The notes beneath the pieces are model-generated. The model saw only the letters and a program-made list of their open reading frames with translations, was not told the DNA's origin and did not search any database. Shown here piece by piece: positions 34,716-44,072 of a DNA stretch of 64,000 nt; position 1 is the first letter of the stretch; each line of letters opens with the position of its first letter. Origin of the DNA: Bacteroidetes bacterium UBA1935. Lineage in GTDB: Bacteria > Bacteroidota > Bacteroidia > Chitinophagales > Chitinophagaceae. The position numbers and the translations under genes were made by a program. The stretch is from contig DDFF01000013.1 in NCBI GenBank assembly GCA_002337045.1, positions 152,407 through 216,406 of the forward strand. The letters are read 5' to 3'.

Positions 34716-35972
34716 TTACAGTTTATCGTTTATAAACTTCCAAAGGAAAAGCATGCCCATTATAGAGGCACTTTCTTTATTCCTCACCCTATCATAATAT
34801 ACTTTAAACTTCCTTGCTACTGTTTTATCCGTTCCGGCTACTGCCATCCATATGGTACCGGGTTCTTCGTTTTCTCCGGGTACAGGTTGTTTATCCAATA
34901 TCCCGGTAATGCTGAGTGCATAATCTGATTGCAGTTGTTTCCTTACACCCTCTGCCATTTGAATGGCTACTGTTTCACTAACTGCTCCGTTGTTTGCTAT
35001 GTCTTCTGCACTAACACCCAGCAAGTTTTCTTTTACTTCTATCAGGTAAGAAACTACGCCTCCTTTGTAATAGTTGCTGGCGCCTGATACCTGTGTAATA
35101 AGATGGGATATATAGCCACCAGTGCAGCTTTCTGCCAGTGACAGCGTCTTATCTTTTTGCTGCAGCAAATTACCAATTATCTGTTCAAAAGCTATATCAC
35201 CATCTGCTACTACAATATTGGCAAGCCTTTCTTTTATTTGCTGCATCCATAGATCTACCTCTGCTTTTAAAGAACCAGCATCCTTTGCCTTACCGGTCAG
35301 GCGTAGTTTTACCATTCCCAGATTGGGTAGATATGCTAGTTTAATGTGTGGTGGCATAGCAGATTCAATATCCTGTATCTTCTCAGCTACAAAGCTTTCG
35401 CCCTCGCCTGCAGTAATGATGGTTGTATGCTCTATAGCATCGCTTTGATAATTCTCTTTCAGCATCGGCAATACGGCTGTTTCCATTATTGCCATCATCT
35501 CAAAAGGTACACCAGGCATAGAAATTACTTTCTTCCCATTTTTCTCGAACAACATTCCGGGAGCGGTACCCATGGGGTTGAACAATACTGTACAATTATC
35601 AGGCACTTCTGCCTGCTTCATGTTACGTTCCAGAAACGGTCTGTTTCTTTTGGTAAAAATATCCTTAACATGCGTCAGCACTTGTTCATTAATAACCAGC
35701 TTACCACCAAAATACCTGCAAAGCAGTGGCTTTGTTATATCATCTGCAGTAGGACCTAAGCCTCCTGTCAGAAATATCAGATCCGCATCAGTCAATTCTC
35801 TGTTAAGTGCTTCGGTAATATCTTTTTCATTATCGCCTACAGCTATACGTTTTGTTACATCTATACCAAGTGTATTTAGCTGTTTTGCTATCCATGCAGA
35901 ATTGGTATCTATTGTTTGCCCAATCAGTAGTTCATCACCAATCGTTATTATCGAAGCCCTGATATTTGCCAT
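34716..35972 (-). CDS. cinA: CinA family protein (nicotinamide-nucleotide amidase)
   Basis: 418 residues with the two CinA domains: an N-terminal molybdopterin-binding-like domain (SIITIGDELLIGQTIDTNS, then FLTGGLGPTADDITK) that in relatives acts as ADP-ribose pyrophosphatase, and a C-terminal amidase domain (SLAESCTGGYISHLIT with the catalytic serine, about residues 258-415) that deamidates NMN in NAD salvage. Length is typical. The gene is directly followed by aroK. Confidence 0.93.
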   Translation of the reverse strand: MANIRASIITIGDELLIGQTIDTNSAWIAKQLNTLGIDVTKRIAVGDNEKDITEALNRELTDADLIFLTGGLGPTADDITKPLLCRYFGGKLVINEQVLTHVKDIFTKRNRPFLERNMKQAEVPDNCTVLFNPMGTAPGMLFEKNGKKVISMPGVPFEMMAIMETAVLPMLKENYQSDAIEHTTIITAGEGESFVAEKIQDIESAMPPHIKLAYLPNLGMVKLRLTGKAKDAGSLKAEVDLWMQQIKERLANIVVADGDIAFEQIIGNLLQQKDKTLSLAESCTGGYISHLITQVSGASNYYKGGVVSYLIEVKENLLGVSAEDIANNGAVSETVAIQMAEGVRKQLQSDYALSITGILDKQPVPGENEEPGTIWMAVAGTDKTVARKFKVYYDRVRNKESASIMGMLFLWKFINDKL

Positions 35973-35976
35973 ATAG

Positions 35977-36390
35977 TTATTTTGTAAAGAAAGGTTGCAG
36001 CCTGTTTTTCAGTTCATCAGGCATATTCACTTTTTGCTTTGTTGTAGGATCGTAAAACACCAGTGTAGTAACACCTTTATTCAACAATTGTTTTTGTTCG
36101 TTATACAGTTCTGAATGGAATTGTATTTTATGAGATTCGGGCAATTCTTTCAGAATTGTCTTTACCGTTATCAGGTCATCATACAATGCAGGACGATAGT
36201 ATTGTGCGTGCAGGTCTACCACGGGCATCATGATACCCATTTCTTCCAGCTCTCGATAAGTAAAGCCTAACTGACGTATAGCCTCTGCCCTACCTACTTC
36301 GTAATACAATGCATAGTAACCATAGTAGAGATAGCCCATCTGGTCTGTTTCTCCGTAGCGCACCCTTACCTCTGTAGTAGATTCGTACAT
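35977..36390 (-). CDS. YbgC-like acyl-CoA thioesterase
   Basis: A 137-residue hotdog-fold thioesterase. RVRYGETDQMGYLYYGYYALYYE corresponds, over its 23 residues, to the family's RYxETDxxGxxxxxxY catalytic loop with the Asp at residue 16 or so; I cite it by its core RYGETDQMG. The rest has the expected helix and strands (PVVDLHAQYYRPALYDD). It probably hydrolyses short or aromatic acyl-CoA esters. It lies four bases before the SDR gene start region and four after cinA, in one leftward run. Confidence 0.85.
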   Translation of the reverse strand: MYESTTEVRVRYGETDQMGYLYYGYYALYYEVGRAEAIRQLGFTYRELEEMGIMMPVVDLHAQYYRPALYDDLITVKTILKELPESHKIQFHSELYNEQKQLLNKGVTTLVFYDPTTKQKVNMPDELKNRLQPFFTK

Positions 36391-36394
36391 GGTT

Positions 36395-37168
36395 CTATTT
36401 ATTTAGCCTTTCAGCGTCTTTTATGGTAACTACACTATTTGCCTGATTGGTACAGGTAATAGTAAGATCGTTGATGCATACATGTGGTGGCAACGTTGCA
36501 CAGTAGTAAACAGTATCTGCAATATCTTCAGGATGCAGTGGCTCAAACCCTTTATATACATTACCTGCACGGTCTTCATCGCCTTTGAATCTTACAATAG
36601 AAAACTCTGTTTCTGCCATACCGGGATGTATCCCTGTTACTTTGATACCGTAAGGCAACAAGTCAATGCGCATTGCCTGATTTAGTGCATCTACCGCAAA
36701 CTTGGTAGCGCAGTATACGTTACCGTTTTTATATACCATCTTGGCAGCAGTAGACCCAATATTAAATATATGCCCACCCTTTGCCTTCATCATCGGCACT
36801 ACCTGACGGGTGATATATAGCAAGCCTTTCACATTGGTATCTATCATCGTATCCCAATCGTCCATATCACCTTCATCAATCGTACTCAAACCTGCTGCCA
36901 GGCCTGCATTGTTTACAAGAATATCGATAGTATCGTAATGGGTTTTCAGTTCATCAACAGCTTTAATTACTTCTTCTCTTTTCCTGATATCGAAAGAAAG
37001 CGTAGCGATGTTTATGTTGTATGTTTTTTCAAGTTCATTTTTAAGTTCCTGTAGCCTTTCTTCGCGTCTACCAGTTATGCATACATTATAACCATTTTTT
37101 GCAAATACGGTTGCTATCGCCTTGCCAAATCCCGACGTTGCACCCGTTACTAATACTGTTTTAGCCAT
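36395..37168 (-). CDS. Short-chain dehydrogenase/reductase
   Basis: A 257-residue classical SDR. The cofactor loop is TGATSGFG at residues 8-15, the structural NNAG is near residue 90, and the catalytic Tyr and Lys are in YCATK near residue 154 with the Ser in GSTAA. The basic TGRREER after the second strand suggests NADP preference. It most resembles YdfG-type 3-hydroxy acid dehydrogenases, though the substrate is not certain. A terminator separates it from the T9SS gene downstream. Confidence 0.9.
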   Translation of the reverse strand: MAKTVLVTGATSGFGKAIATVFAKNGYNVCITGRREERLQELKNELEKTYNINIATLSFDIRKREEVIKAVDELKTHYDTIDILVNNAGLAAGLSTIDEGDMDDWDTMIDTNVKGLLYITRQVVPMMKAKGGHIFNIGSTAAKMVYKNGNVYCATKFAVDALNQAMRIDLLPYGIKVTGIHPGMAETEFSIVRFKGDEDRAGNVYKGFEPLHPEDIADTVYYCATLPPHVCINDLTITCTNQANSVVTIKDAERLNK

Positions 37169-37216
37169 CTTGTGTTCTAATTACCCTATAAAGATAGTAT
37201 CCTGCTTGTATTACAC

Positions 37217-37247
37217 GAAAAAAGGCACACCGTTGTGCGCCTTTTTA
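37217..37247 (-). terminator. Terminator between T9SS/PKD gene and SDR gene
   Basis: AAAAAGGCACAC and GTGCGCCTTTTT form a stem with one internal mismatch around a CGTT loop. On the minus strand it lies upstream of the SDR gene and just downstream of the T9SS gene's stop, with the T-run on either side. Confidence 0.7.
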
Positions 37248-37265
37248 TCATATTCTTAATAGTAT

Positions 37266-39218
37266 CTAACGTATAAGTGTTACATCACCTTTAATACTTT
37301 CTTCTTTACCATTTCTATCCGTTACAGACAATACCCAGAAGTAGGTACCCACATCTGCAAGTTGGCCTTTGTACCTGCCATCCCAACCATTCAATATTTT
37401 ATCTGTTTGAAATACAGCCTCTCCGAATCTGTTAAATACTCTGAAATAGTTCACCTTGGCATAACCAACACTCAATACTTTGAGAAAATCATTCCTACCA
37501 TCACCATTCGGAGTAAATGCTGACGGCACAAATAATGATGCCTGATTAACTACCCATACATTTATCTTGGCATCACCCTCGCAGTCGTTGGCACTTTTTA
37601 TGTGTACTACATAGTTATACCTACCTGTATCGGGATAATAACCTGTTGGATTAAAGACATTCGTCAGGTTAAGCCTGTCAGCCGGTTTCCAAGTATACTC
37701 AATACCACCTGAAGCTTTAAAATTGATAGACTCCCCTTTTACTATAATAGTATCATTGCCTGCAAATGGCACAAATTTTTCAACTTTTACTGTTTTGTAA
37801 GCAGTATCTACGCACCCCTTGATTGTAGAAGAAATGAGCCTTACGTTGTAATCGCCACCAACATTGAAACTGTGTTTAGGATTTTGTTCTGTCGATTCCC
37901 CCCAATCACCAAAATTCCAATTCCATGCAACAATAGGTTTGTAAGTGGCTTCTGATAAATCGGTAAACTGCATTGGCGTGTTTGGACAAAGCAGGCCATC
38001 AAATTTAAAATCGGCTGTATGAGTTGGGTAGATTTTCACCAAACGGTCTATGCTATCAGGACAGGTACTACCTTTATTTACTATTAGCTTCACAGTGTAT
38101 GTTCCTGTATCCGGATAAGTGTATACCGGTTGAAAATCTGTAGATGTAGCACCCGGCACGCCCAAGTCCCAGAAATAAGAGAAACCTCCTGTACTGCGAT
38201 TTACAAAACCTACGGTTTTATCTTTACAATCAACAATATATGTATTTATCTCATTGCTGAATTGTGGTATATCTGCAACAACTGCTTTGGAACAATTTGT
38301 TACCACAAACTGAAACTCCCGTCTGATAGTATTAATAATAACACCATTTCGCCATTCATGACAACATACTGATACAACATAGCGTCCCATTAAATTGGGA
38401 GTACCTGACATCAAACCTGTTTTAGGGTCTATCTGAATTAATGGATTGCCACCCATAGGTTTTGAAGCACTGTATCCTTGTCTGTAACCGTAACTAGGAC
38501 TTGGCTTGCTATTAGAATAAATACTCAGCGGAGAAGGAAGTACATTATATGGTTCGGGCTTTGAATCATCTCTTGAACCACCTGGATACGAATCACATAT
38601 TTCGTAACTAAGCGAGTCAGCATCGGGGTCCACCGCGGAGTGGTCATAAACTAGGGGGTTATTTATGCAAATGATTTGTGGCGGATAATATTTAAATCGG
38701 GCACTATTGTTATTAGACGCCAGAGTTGTAGGTGGTATTTGACAAAAATACGTAGCACCTACCTCTCCGGGACGTTGAATATTGTTGATTGTCTCGTTTC
38801 TGCAACAGCGTGAATATATAACCCTGTAACCGATGGAACTTGGCGGTAATGTATATGTTTTAACGAATTTAGTTCTCCGTAAGCAAGTTGGTGGTGGATT
38901 ATTTACACATTCATTACTAAAATTCAATGGTACAGGTATCGCTTCCGAAGAAGATATACTATCCCATCTAATTACATTGGCTCCATTTTGTAAAAACACA
39001 CCAATGTAGGCAGGATTATCTTGTGCTATAACATCAGGCAAACCAGTCAAACAGTCTTGATATATATATAGCGTAATTTCATACCTATTATTACCAGCGC
39101 CATCCTGCCCAAGAAAACGATACGTCATTTCACCACCCACTAAGTGGGTTGCATTTGCGATAGGTAGTAAACCCAGCAGCAACAATATTGTAAATAATGC
39201 TCTTTTAAGCATTTGCAT
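37266..39218 (-). CDS. Secreted PKD-domain protein with type B T9SS domain
   Basis: About 650 residues. The signal peptide (MQMLKRALFTILLLLGLLPI, then ANAT) precedes an N-terminal region of about 320 residues with many paired cysteines, including SRCCRNET. There follow two PKD-like Ig domains (FSYFWDLGVPGATSTD, WNWNFGDWGESTEQNP, with the FGD motif) and a C-terminal gliding-motility-type domain (FVPSAFTPNGDGRND, FRVFNRFGEAVFQT, GWDGRYKG) that targets T9SS. It is a surface or matrix protein. I chose the ATG at 39218; 39212 is equally possible. It overlaps the upstream hydrolase end by about 14 bases. Confidence 0.85.
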   Translation of the reverse strand: MQMLKRALFTILLLLGLLPIANATHLVGGEMTYRFLGQDGAGNNRYEITLYIYQDCLTGLPDVIAQDNPAYIGVFLQNGANVIRWDSISSSEAIPVPLNFSNECVNNPPPTCLRRTKFVKTYTLPPSSIGYRVIYSRCCRNETINNIQRPGEVGATYFCQIPPTTLASNNNSARFKYYPPQIICINNPLVYDHSAVDPDADSLSYEICDSYPGGSRDDSKPEPYNVLPSPLSIYSNSKPSPSYGYRQGYSASKPMGGNPLIQIDPKTGLMSGTPNLMGRYVVSVCCHEWRNGVIINTIRREFQFVVTNCSKAVVADIPQFSNEINTYIVDCKDKTVGFVNRSTGGFSYFWDLGVPGATSTDFQPVYTYPDTGTYTVKLIVNKGSTCPDSIDRLVKIYPTHTADFKFDGLLCPNTPMQFTDLSEATYKPIVAWNWNFGDWGESTEQNPKHSFNVGGDYNVRLISSTIKGCVDTAYKTVKVEKFVPFAGNDTIIVKGESINFKASGGIEYTWKPADRLNLTNVFNPTGYYPDTGRYNYVVHIKSANDCEGDAKINVWVVNQASLFVPSAFTPNGDGRNDFLKVLSVGYAKVNYFRVFNRFGEAVFQTDKILNGWDGRYKGQLADVGTYFWVLSVTDRNGKEESIKGDVTLIR

Positions 39219-40017
39219 TGCCACAGTATTTTGAAAATTCGATAATATCACCTTCCAGTCTTGCGCTTTGTTCTATCATACCCATATGCCCACAATCGTC
39301 ATAAACCTTTACAAAGTTAACGCTTGCAAGCATTGAATGTTGTATTACTTTGTCAAGCGGTATAACCCCGTCGTCCTTTCCTGCCGCCCATAGTAGCGGG
39401 AATGTAGCTTTGGATAAGGTTTCTATGTGATTTTTGCGGTTTATCATAGCATTGTAAAAAGCTGCAAGGCTGTCAGCAGGTACTTTCAACCCCTCTTCAA
39501 TCTGCTCTTTTACCCACTCCGGATGTAATTGACTGCTCTTAGGAGAGAATAGGTTGGGAATCATTTGCTTAACAAAAGGATCTTTACCACCCTTTTCTAT
39601 CAATGCTATTGATTTTCTGCGGGTTTCTTTCTTATCCTCTGTATCGTCTGAGGCTATAGAATGTACCATGGCTATTCCAAGCACCATTTCCTGATACTTA
39701 TCTGCAAAAGTCATTGCTACATAACCGCCCATAGAATGGCCTGCAATAATTGCTTTGGTAATCCCTTCGGCATCCAATATTGCTTTTATTGCATCTGCCA
39801 TCAGCTCCATAGATAGATTAGGAACTCCTGAGCTGCCTCCGCTACCGGGCAAATCGGGAGCTATTACGGTATTATGCTCGCCTATCTTATCCCAAACCCT
39901 GCTCCACAGCAAGCCACTGACAGGGAAGCCGTGCAATAATATTATTGCCGATCCGCTACCTGTTTTACGATACTGCAGGCTTGCAAAAACGTTCGTGCTG
40001 ATGACCTTTACTTCCAT
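39205..40017 (-). CDS. Alpha/beta hydrolase
   Basis: 270 residues, no signal peptide. The fold is clear: IILLHGFPVSG at the oxyanion strand, the nucleophile GHSMGG near residue 93, an acid GKDDGVIP near residue 213, and the histidine CGHMG near residue 243. It is a cytoplasmic esterase or similar hydrolase, not further identifiable. It begins at the stop codon of the DUF4105 gene with a TAATG overlap. Confidence 0.88.
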   Translation of the reverse strand: MEVKVISTNVFASLQYRKTGSGSAIILLHGFPVSGLLWSRVWDKIGEHNTVIAPDLPGSGGSSGVPNLSMELMADAIKAILDAEGITKAIIAGHSMGGYVAMTFADKYQEMVLGIAMVHSIASDDTEDKKETRRKSIALIEKGGKDPFVKQMIPNLFSPKSSQLHPEWVKEQIEEGLKVPADSLAAFYNAMINRKNHIETLSKATFPLLWAAGKDDGVIPLDKVIQHSMLASVNFVKVYDDCGHMGMIEQSARLEGDIIEFSKYCGNANA

Positions 40018-41180
40018 TATGCTTTAGCCCTGTTTATCCTGATGATGTGGAGATATATCAATATTAATGACAGCAGTACGGGAGACATCTCCAGCAAAGC
40101 CTGTTCTTGTATACCAAGTATATGCACCAATAGCGATACAAATATCAATGCGATACCTACTATTGCATACCTGTTCTTATTTCTTTTAACGGCAAAAGCT
40201 ATGAAAATGTTAGTTGGCAATGCCCAGAGTACGTTGTAGTTATTTTGGCAACCCTGATGGTCTGTAGCAAACCACATAACCAGCATCAATAAACCAAGCA
40301 AGCCTGTTATAAACAGCATAAAGCCTGACATTACCCGGCCAAGCACCTGCATATTAGGAACAAACAGGCCTATTGCTGTAAGTAGAAGCAAACCTATTGT
40401 AAGCGCCAATACCCAATTAAAACCAGCTGGTTTGTATGGAGAACCAGCTAACACAAGCTGTGCTTTGCCAGCTACAGGCTTGCCTTTCAGGGTAGCACCT
40501 GCAAGCCCGTCTCTTAAATAATCGGGCAGAAACATGATATCAAGGTCTGTCATTACTTTATCTATACGGCTGCCAAGCAACAAGTTTACGCCTACCCTTT
40601 CTCCATGTGTGCGGTAGAAATATTGATTGATAATTTGCCTGTAGGTAATCTTCTTCCCTTCGGGCAATACTTTACCATACTTAAACTTCACACCCAATGC
40701 ATAACGAAATACATCACGAATACGGGTAGCGCAGTTATCAAAGAAGAAATCGTATTTGTAATACTTGTTTTGCTCCAGTGCATTATTCTTCAGATACGAA
40801 TCAATAGACATTTTGGATGCACCACTGATGTGTAATACCTGCTCCTCTACACTGCGATGATAAGCGGCATACTCCTGCTGAAAGATGACATACGGATAGC
40901 AGCTGACATAATACAGCAGTTTGCCTTGCATAAACTTCATTTCGAAGTTTTCGGTATAACCGTCGAATGTACCGTAGTTATATACCACATCTGTACCTGC
41001 AACGCTATCTACAATGCGTATGGCTGTGTGGCCGAATGTTTCATAAATCTCATCGCCCGTACCACAGGTTATAAGGCTTACCTGCAAGTGGCTGTCATCT
41101 GCCCGCACACTGTCTTGTGCTTTCAGTGTATTGGCCAGTAATAGTATTGTGACGAATAATGAGAAGAGTCTTTTCAACAT
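40017..41180 (-). CDS. DUF4105/Lnb family membrane protein
   Basis: 387 residues: signal peptide (MLKRLFSLFVTILLLANTLKA), a periplasmic DUF4105 domain of about 220 residues, then five or so hydrophobic helices in the last 140 residues. The conserved His in YETFGHTAIRI and Cys in FFDNCATRIRD would be the candidate catalytic pair. The family includes the Lnb lipoprotein N-acyltransferase described in Bacteroides, so an acyltransferase role is plausible but I cannot confirm orthology. The ATG at 41180 begins the signal peptide; ATGs further upstream lie in the sdhB terminator. Confidence 0.78.
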   Translation of the reverse strand: MLKRLFSLFVTILLLANTLKAQDSVRADDSHLQVSLITCGTGDEIYETFGHTAIRIVDSVAGTDVVYNYGTFDGYTENFEMKFMQGKLLYYVSCYPYVIFQQEYAAYHRSVEEQVLHISGASKMSIDSYLKNNALEQNKYYKYDFFFDNCATRIRDVFRYALGVKFKYGKVLPEGKKITYRQIINQYFYRTHGERVGVNLLLGSRIDKVMTDLDIMFLPDYLRDGLAGATLKGKPVAGKAQLVLAGSPYKPAGFNWVLALTIGLLLLTAIGLFVPNMQVLGRVMSGFMLFITGLLGLLMLVMWFATDHQGCQNNYNVLWALPTNIFIAFAVKRNKNRYAIVGIALIFVSLLVHILGIQEQALLEMSPVLLSLILIYLHIIRINRAKA

Positions 41181-41198
41181 GCTGTAAAAATAACAAAA

Positions 41199-41222
41199 AA
41201 GGCTACCCGAAAAGGTAGCCTT
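41199..41222 (-). terminator. Terminator of the sdhCAB operon
   Basis: AAGGCTACC and GGTAGCCTT form a perfect nine-base stem around a six-base loop (41199-41222). On the minus strand it continues into TTTTTTGTTATTTTT. It lies 20 bases after the sdhB stop. Confidence 0.88.
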
Positions 41223-41241
41223 CGTTAATAGAATTGATATA

Positions 41242-42018
41242 TTATATAGCGTTTTTAGAACCACCATCAAACATAGCACCCAGATACTCACGGTTCAGAC
41301 GAGCAATGTTTTCGATAGAGATACCTTTAGGACATTCAGCCTCGCAAGCACCAATGTTGGTACAGCTACCAAAGCCTTCTTTATCCATCTGGTTTACCAT
41401 GTTCATAACACGTTCTTTACGCTCTGGCGAACCTTGTGGTAACATAGCCAGGTGAGATACCTTAGCAGACAAGAACAGCATTGCAGATGCATTAGGACAT
41501 GCAGCCACACAAGCACCGCAACCAATACATGCAGCAGAAGCAAACGCTTCATCAGCCATGTGTTTTTCTATCGGGATAGCATTGGCATCGACAGCGTTAC
41601 CTGTGTTTACAGATACATAACCACCTGCCTGTATGATACGGTCGAAAGACTGACGGTCAACAACCAGATCCTTAATAACAGGGAATGCACTTGCCCTCCA
41701 AGGTTCTACAACAATCGTTTCACCATCTTTGAAAGCACGCATGTGCAACTGACATGTAGTAGTCTGTTCCCATTTACCATGCGCACGGCCATTGATAACC
41801 ATACTGCACATACCACAGATACCTTCACGGCAATCGTGGTCGAAAGCTACAGGTTCTTTACCTTCAGCTATCAGTTGCTCGTTCAGCACGTCAAACATTT
41901 CGAGGAAAGACATTTCAGAAGAGATATCCTTAACGTGATATGTTTCAAAACGGCCTTTCTCGTTTGTGTTTTTTTGTTTCCACACTTTCAGTGTGAGATT
42001 CATATTATAATGTTCCAT
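41242..42018 (-). CDS. sdhB: Succinate dehydrogenase/fumarate reductase iron-sulfur subunit
   Basis: The electron-transfer subunit of complex II. The 258-residue protein has the [2Fe-2S] cluster ligands CREGICGMC near residue 63, the first 4Fe-4S region CIGCGACVAACP and the second CTNIGACEAECPKG, all in order. It is last in the sdhC-sdhA-sdhB operon. An in-frame ATG at 42003 would start MNLTLKVW, which is the common family start; the earlier ATG at 42018 is given but the choice is uncertain. Confidence 0.95.
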   Translation of the reverse strand: MEHYNMNLTLKVWKQKNTNEKGRFETYHVKDISSEMSFLEMFDVLNEQLIAEGKEPVAFDHDCREGICGMCSMVINGRAHGKWEQTTTCQLHMRAFKDGETIVVEPWRASAFPVIKDLVVDRQSFDRIIQAGGYVSVNTGNAVDANAIPIEKHMADEAFASAACIGCGACVAACPNASAMLFLSAKVSHLAMLPQGSPERKERVMNMVNQMDKEGFGSCTNIGACEAECPKGISIENIARLNREYLGAMFDGGSKNAI

Positions 42019-42050
42019 GAAACGGAATATTTTCTATCTGTTAATAACTA

Positions 42051-44027
42051 TTATTTGTAAGAACGTTGTGTCGGGTGTACTACTTCGTAGTTCAGGTCTT
42101 CTTTATGAAGAACGAAGTTGCTGTCGCCTTTGTATTCCCATGCAGCTACGTACATGTATTCATCGTCACGACGTTCTGCTTCGCCATCTTCAGTTTGATA
42201 CTCCTCGCGGAAGTGACCACCACAACTTTCGTTACGGTTCAATGCGTCGATACACATCAGCTCGCCCAGTTCCAGGAAGTCTGCAACGCGGTTTGCTTTA
42301 TCCAGTTCAGGATTGTATTCGTTCACCTCACCAGGTATACGTACGTTGCTCCAGAATTCTTTGCGCAATGCTTTGATTTCTTCGATAGCTTCTTTCAGGC
42401 CTTTTTCGTTACGAGCCATACCACACTTATCCCACATTATCTTACCCAAACGCTTGTGGAAGCTTTCAACACTTTCAGTACCCTTGATGCTCATCAGTTT
42501 GTTGATGCGCTCGCGTACTTCATTTTCAGCAGCTACGAAAGCAGGATGGTCTGTTGGTATTGATTTGGTACGGATATCGTCTGCCAGATTGTTACCCAGT
42601 GTGTAAGGAATAACGAAGTAACCATCAGCAAGGCCCTGCATCAGTGCAGATGCACCCAGACGGTTTGCACCGTGGTCGCTGAAGTTTGCTTCGCCCAATG
42701 CATACAAACCAGGGATGGTTGTTTGCAGTTCGTAGTCTACCCATACACCACCCATTGTGTAGTGTACCGCAGGGTATATACGCATTGGTACTTCATATGG
42801 GTTTTCGCCTGTTATCTTAGCATACATATCAAACAGGTTACCGTATTTCTCTTTTACTACTTCTTTACCCAGTTTAGTAATAGTTGCAGCATCGGCATTC
42901 TCAATACCTTGTTTGCTTACTTCTATTTTACCATAGCGCTGTATAGCTGAAGCATAGTCGAGATATACCGCTTGTTTAGAAGCACCTACACCATAACCCG
43001 CATCACAACGCTCTTTTGCAGCACGGCTGGCAACGTCGCGTGGTACAAGGTTACCGAAGGCAGGGTATCTGCGCTCCAGATAGTAGTCCCTTTCTTCTTC
43101 AGGTATTTCGTTTGGTTTGCGATTATCACCTTGTTTTTTAGGTACCCATATACGACCATCGTTACGCAGCGATTCTGACATCAGCGTCAGTTTCGACTGG
43201 TGATCGCCACTAACAGGGATACATGTAGGGTGAATTTGTGTATAACAAGGGTTGCCGAAGAATGCACCTTTTTTGTGTGCTTTCCAAGCAGCCGTTACGT
43301 TACTACCCATAGCATTTGTAGACAGGTAGAATACGTTACCGTAACCACCGCTACACAACAATACTGCATGGCCAAAGTGACGTTCCAGTTCGCCTGTCAC
43401 CAGATTACGAACTATCACACCACGTGCTTTACCCTCTATCATTACGATATCCAGCATTTCGTGACGGCTGTATTGTGTTACATTACCCAGTGCTACCTGA
43501 CGTTCCAGTGCCTGATAAGCACCTATCAGCAACTGCTGGCCCGTTTGGCCTGCAGCATAGAATGTACGTTGTACCTGTGTACCACCAAAAGAACGGTTGC
43601 TGAGCAAACCACCATATTCGCGTGCGAAAGGAACACCTTGTGCCACACACTGGTCTATGATGTTTGCACTCACACTTGCCAGACGATAAACGTTAGCTTC
43701 GCGAGCACGATAGTCACCACCTTTTACAGTATCGTAAAACAGACGGTAAGTACTGTCACCATCGTTCTGATAGTTTTTAGCGGCATTGATACCACCCTGT
43801 GCAGCGATAGAGTGCGCACGACGCGGACTATCCTGAAAGCAGAATGTTTTTACTTTATAACCCAACTCGCCCAGTGATGCAGCAGCAGACGCACCGGCAA
43901 GACCGGTACCTATTACTATCACTTCCAGTTGACGCTTGTTTGCAGGGTTTACCAGCTTACAAGTCGATTTATATTTTTCCCACTTATCTTCCAGAGAACC
44001 AGCAGGTATTTTTGAATTAAGTGCCAT
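42051..44027 (-). CDS. sdhA: Succinate dehydrogenase/fumarate reductase flavoprotein subunit
   Basis: The FAD-carrying catalytic subunit of complex II, 658 residues. The dinucleotide loop GTGLAGASAAASLGELGY and the HSIAAQGGINAAKNY segment (with the FAD-linking His) are near the N-terminus, followed by HPTCIP and the catalytic Arg/His region, and the YALGEANFSDHGANRLGA block at the end of the FAD domain. Length and order are those of the Bacteroidota b558-linked enzyme, which can work in either direction depending on quinone. Confidence 0.97.
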   Translation of the reverse strand: MALNSKIPAGSLEDKWEKYKSTCKLVNPANKRQLEVIVIGTGLAGASAAASLGELGYKVKTFCFQDSPRRAHSIAAQGGINAAKNYQNDGDSTYRLFYDTVKGGDYRAREANVYRLASVSANIIDQCVAQGVPFAREYGGLLSNRSFGGTQVQRTFYAAGQTGQQLLIGAYQALERQVALGNVTQYSRHEMLDIVMIEGKARGVIVRNLVTGELERHFGHAVLLCSGGYGNVFYLSTNAMGSNVTAAWKAHKKGAFFGNPCYTQIHPTCIPVSGDHQSKLTLMSESLRNDGRIWVPKKQGDNRKPNEIPEEERDYYLERRYPAFGNLVPRDVASRAAKERCDAGYGVGASKQAVYLDYASAIQRYGKIEVSKQGIENADAATITKLGKEVVKEKYGNLFDMYAKITGENPYEVPMRIYPAVHYTMGGVWVDYELQTTIPGLYALGEANFSDHGANRLGASALMQGLADGYFVIPYTLGNNLADDIRTKSIPTDHPAFVAAENEVRERINKLMSIKGTESVESFHKRLGKIMWDKCGMARNEKGLKEAIEEIKALRKEFWSNVRIPGEVNEYNPELDKANRVADFLELGELMCIDALNRNESCGGHFREEYQTEDGEAERRDDEYMYVAAWEYKGDSNFVLHKEDLNYEVVHPTQRSYK

Positions 44028-44072
44028 ATATATAACTATGGAAATATTTTAGAATTAGATGAGATTATTGAA

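Noticed and set aside
43200..43877. A 225-codon frame on the + strand
   Set aside because: Antisense to sdhA, a well-supported gene; the product is Thr/Cys-rich nonsense in pattern.
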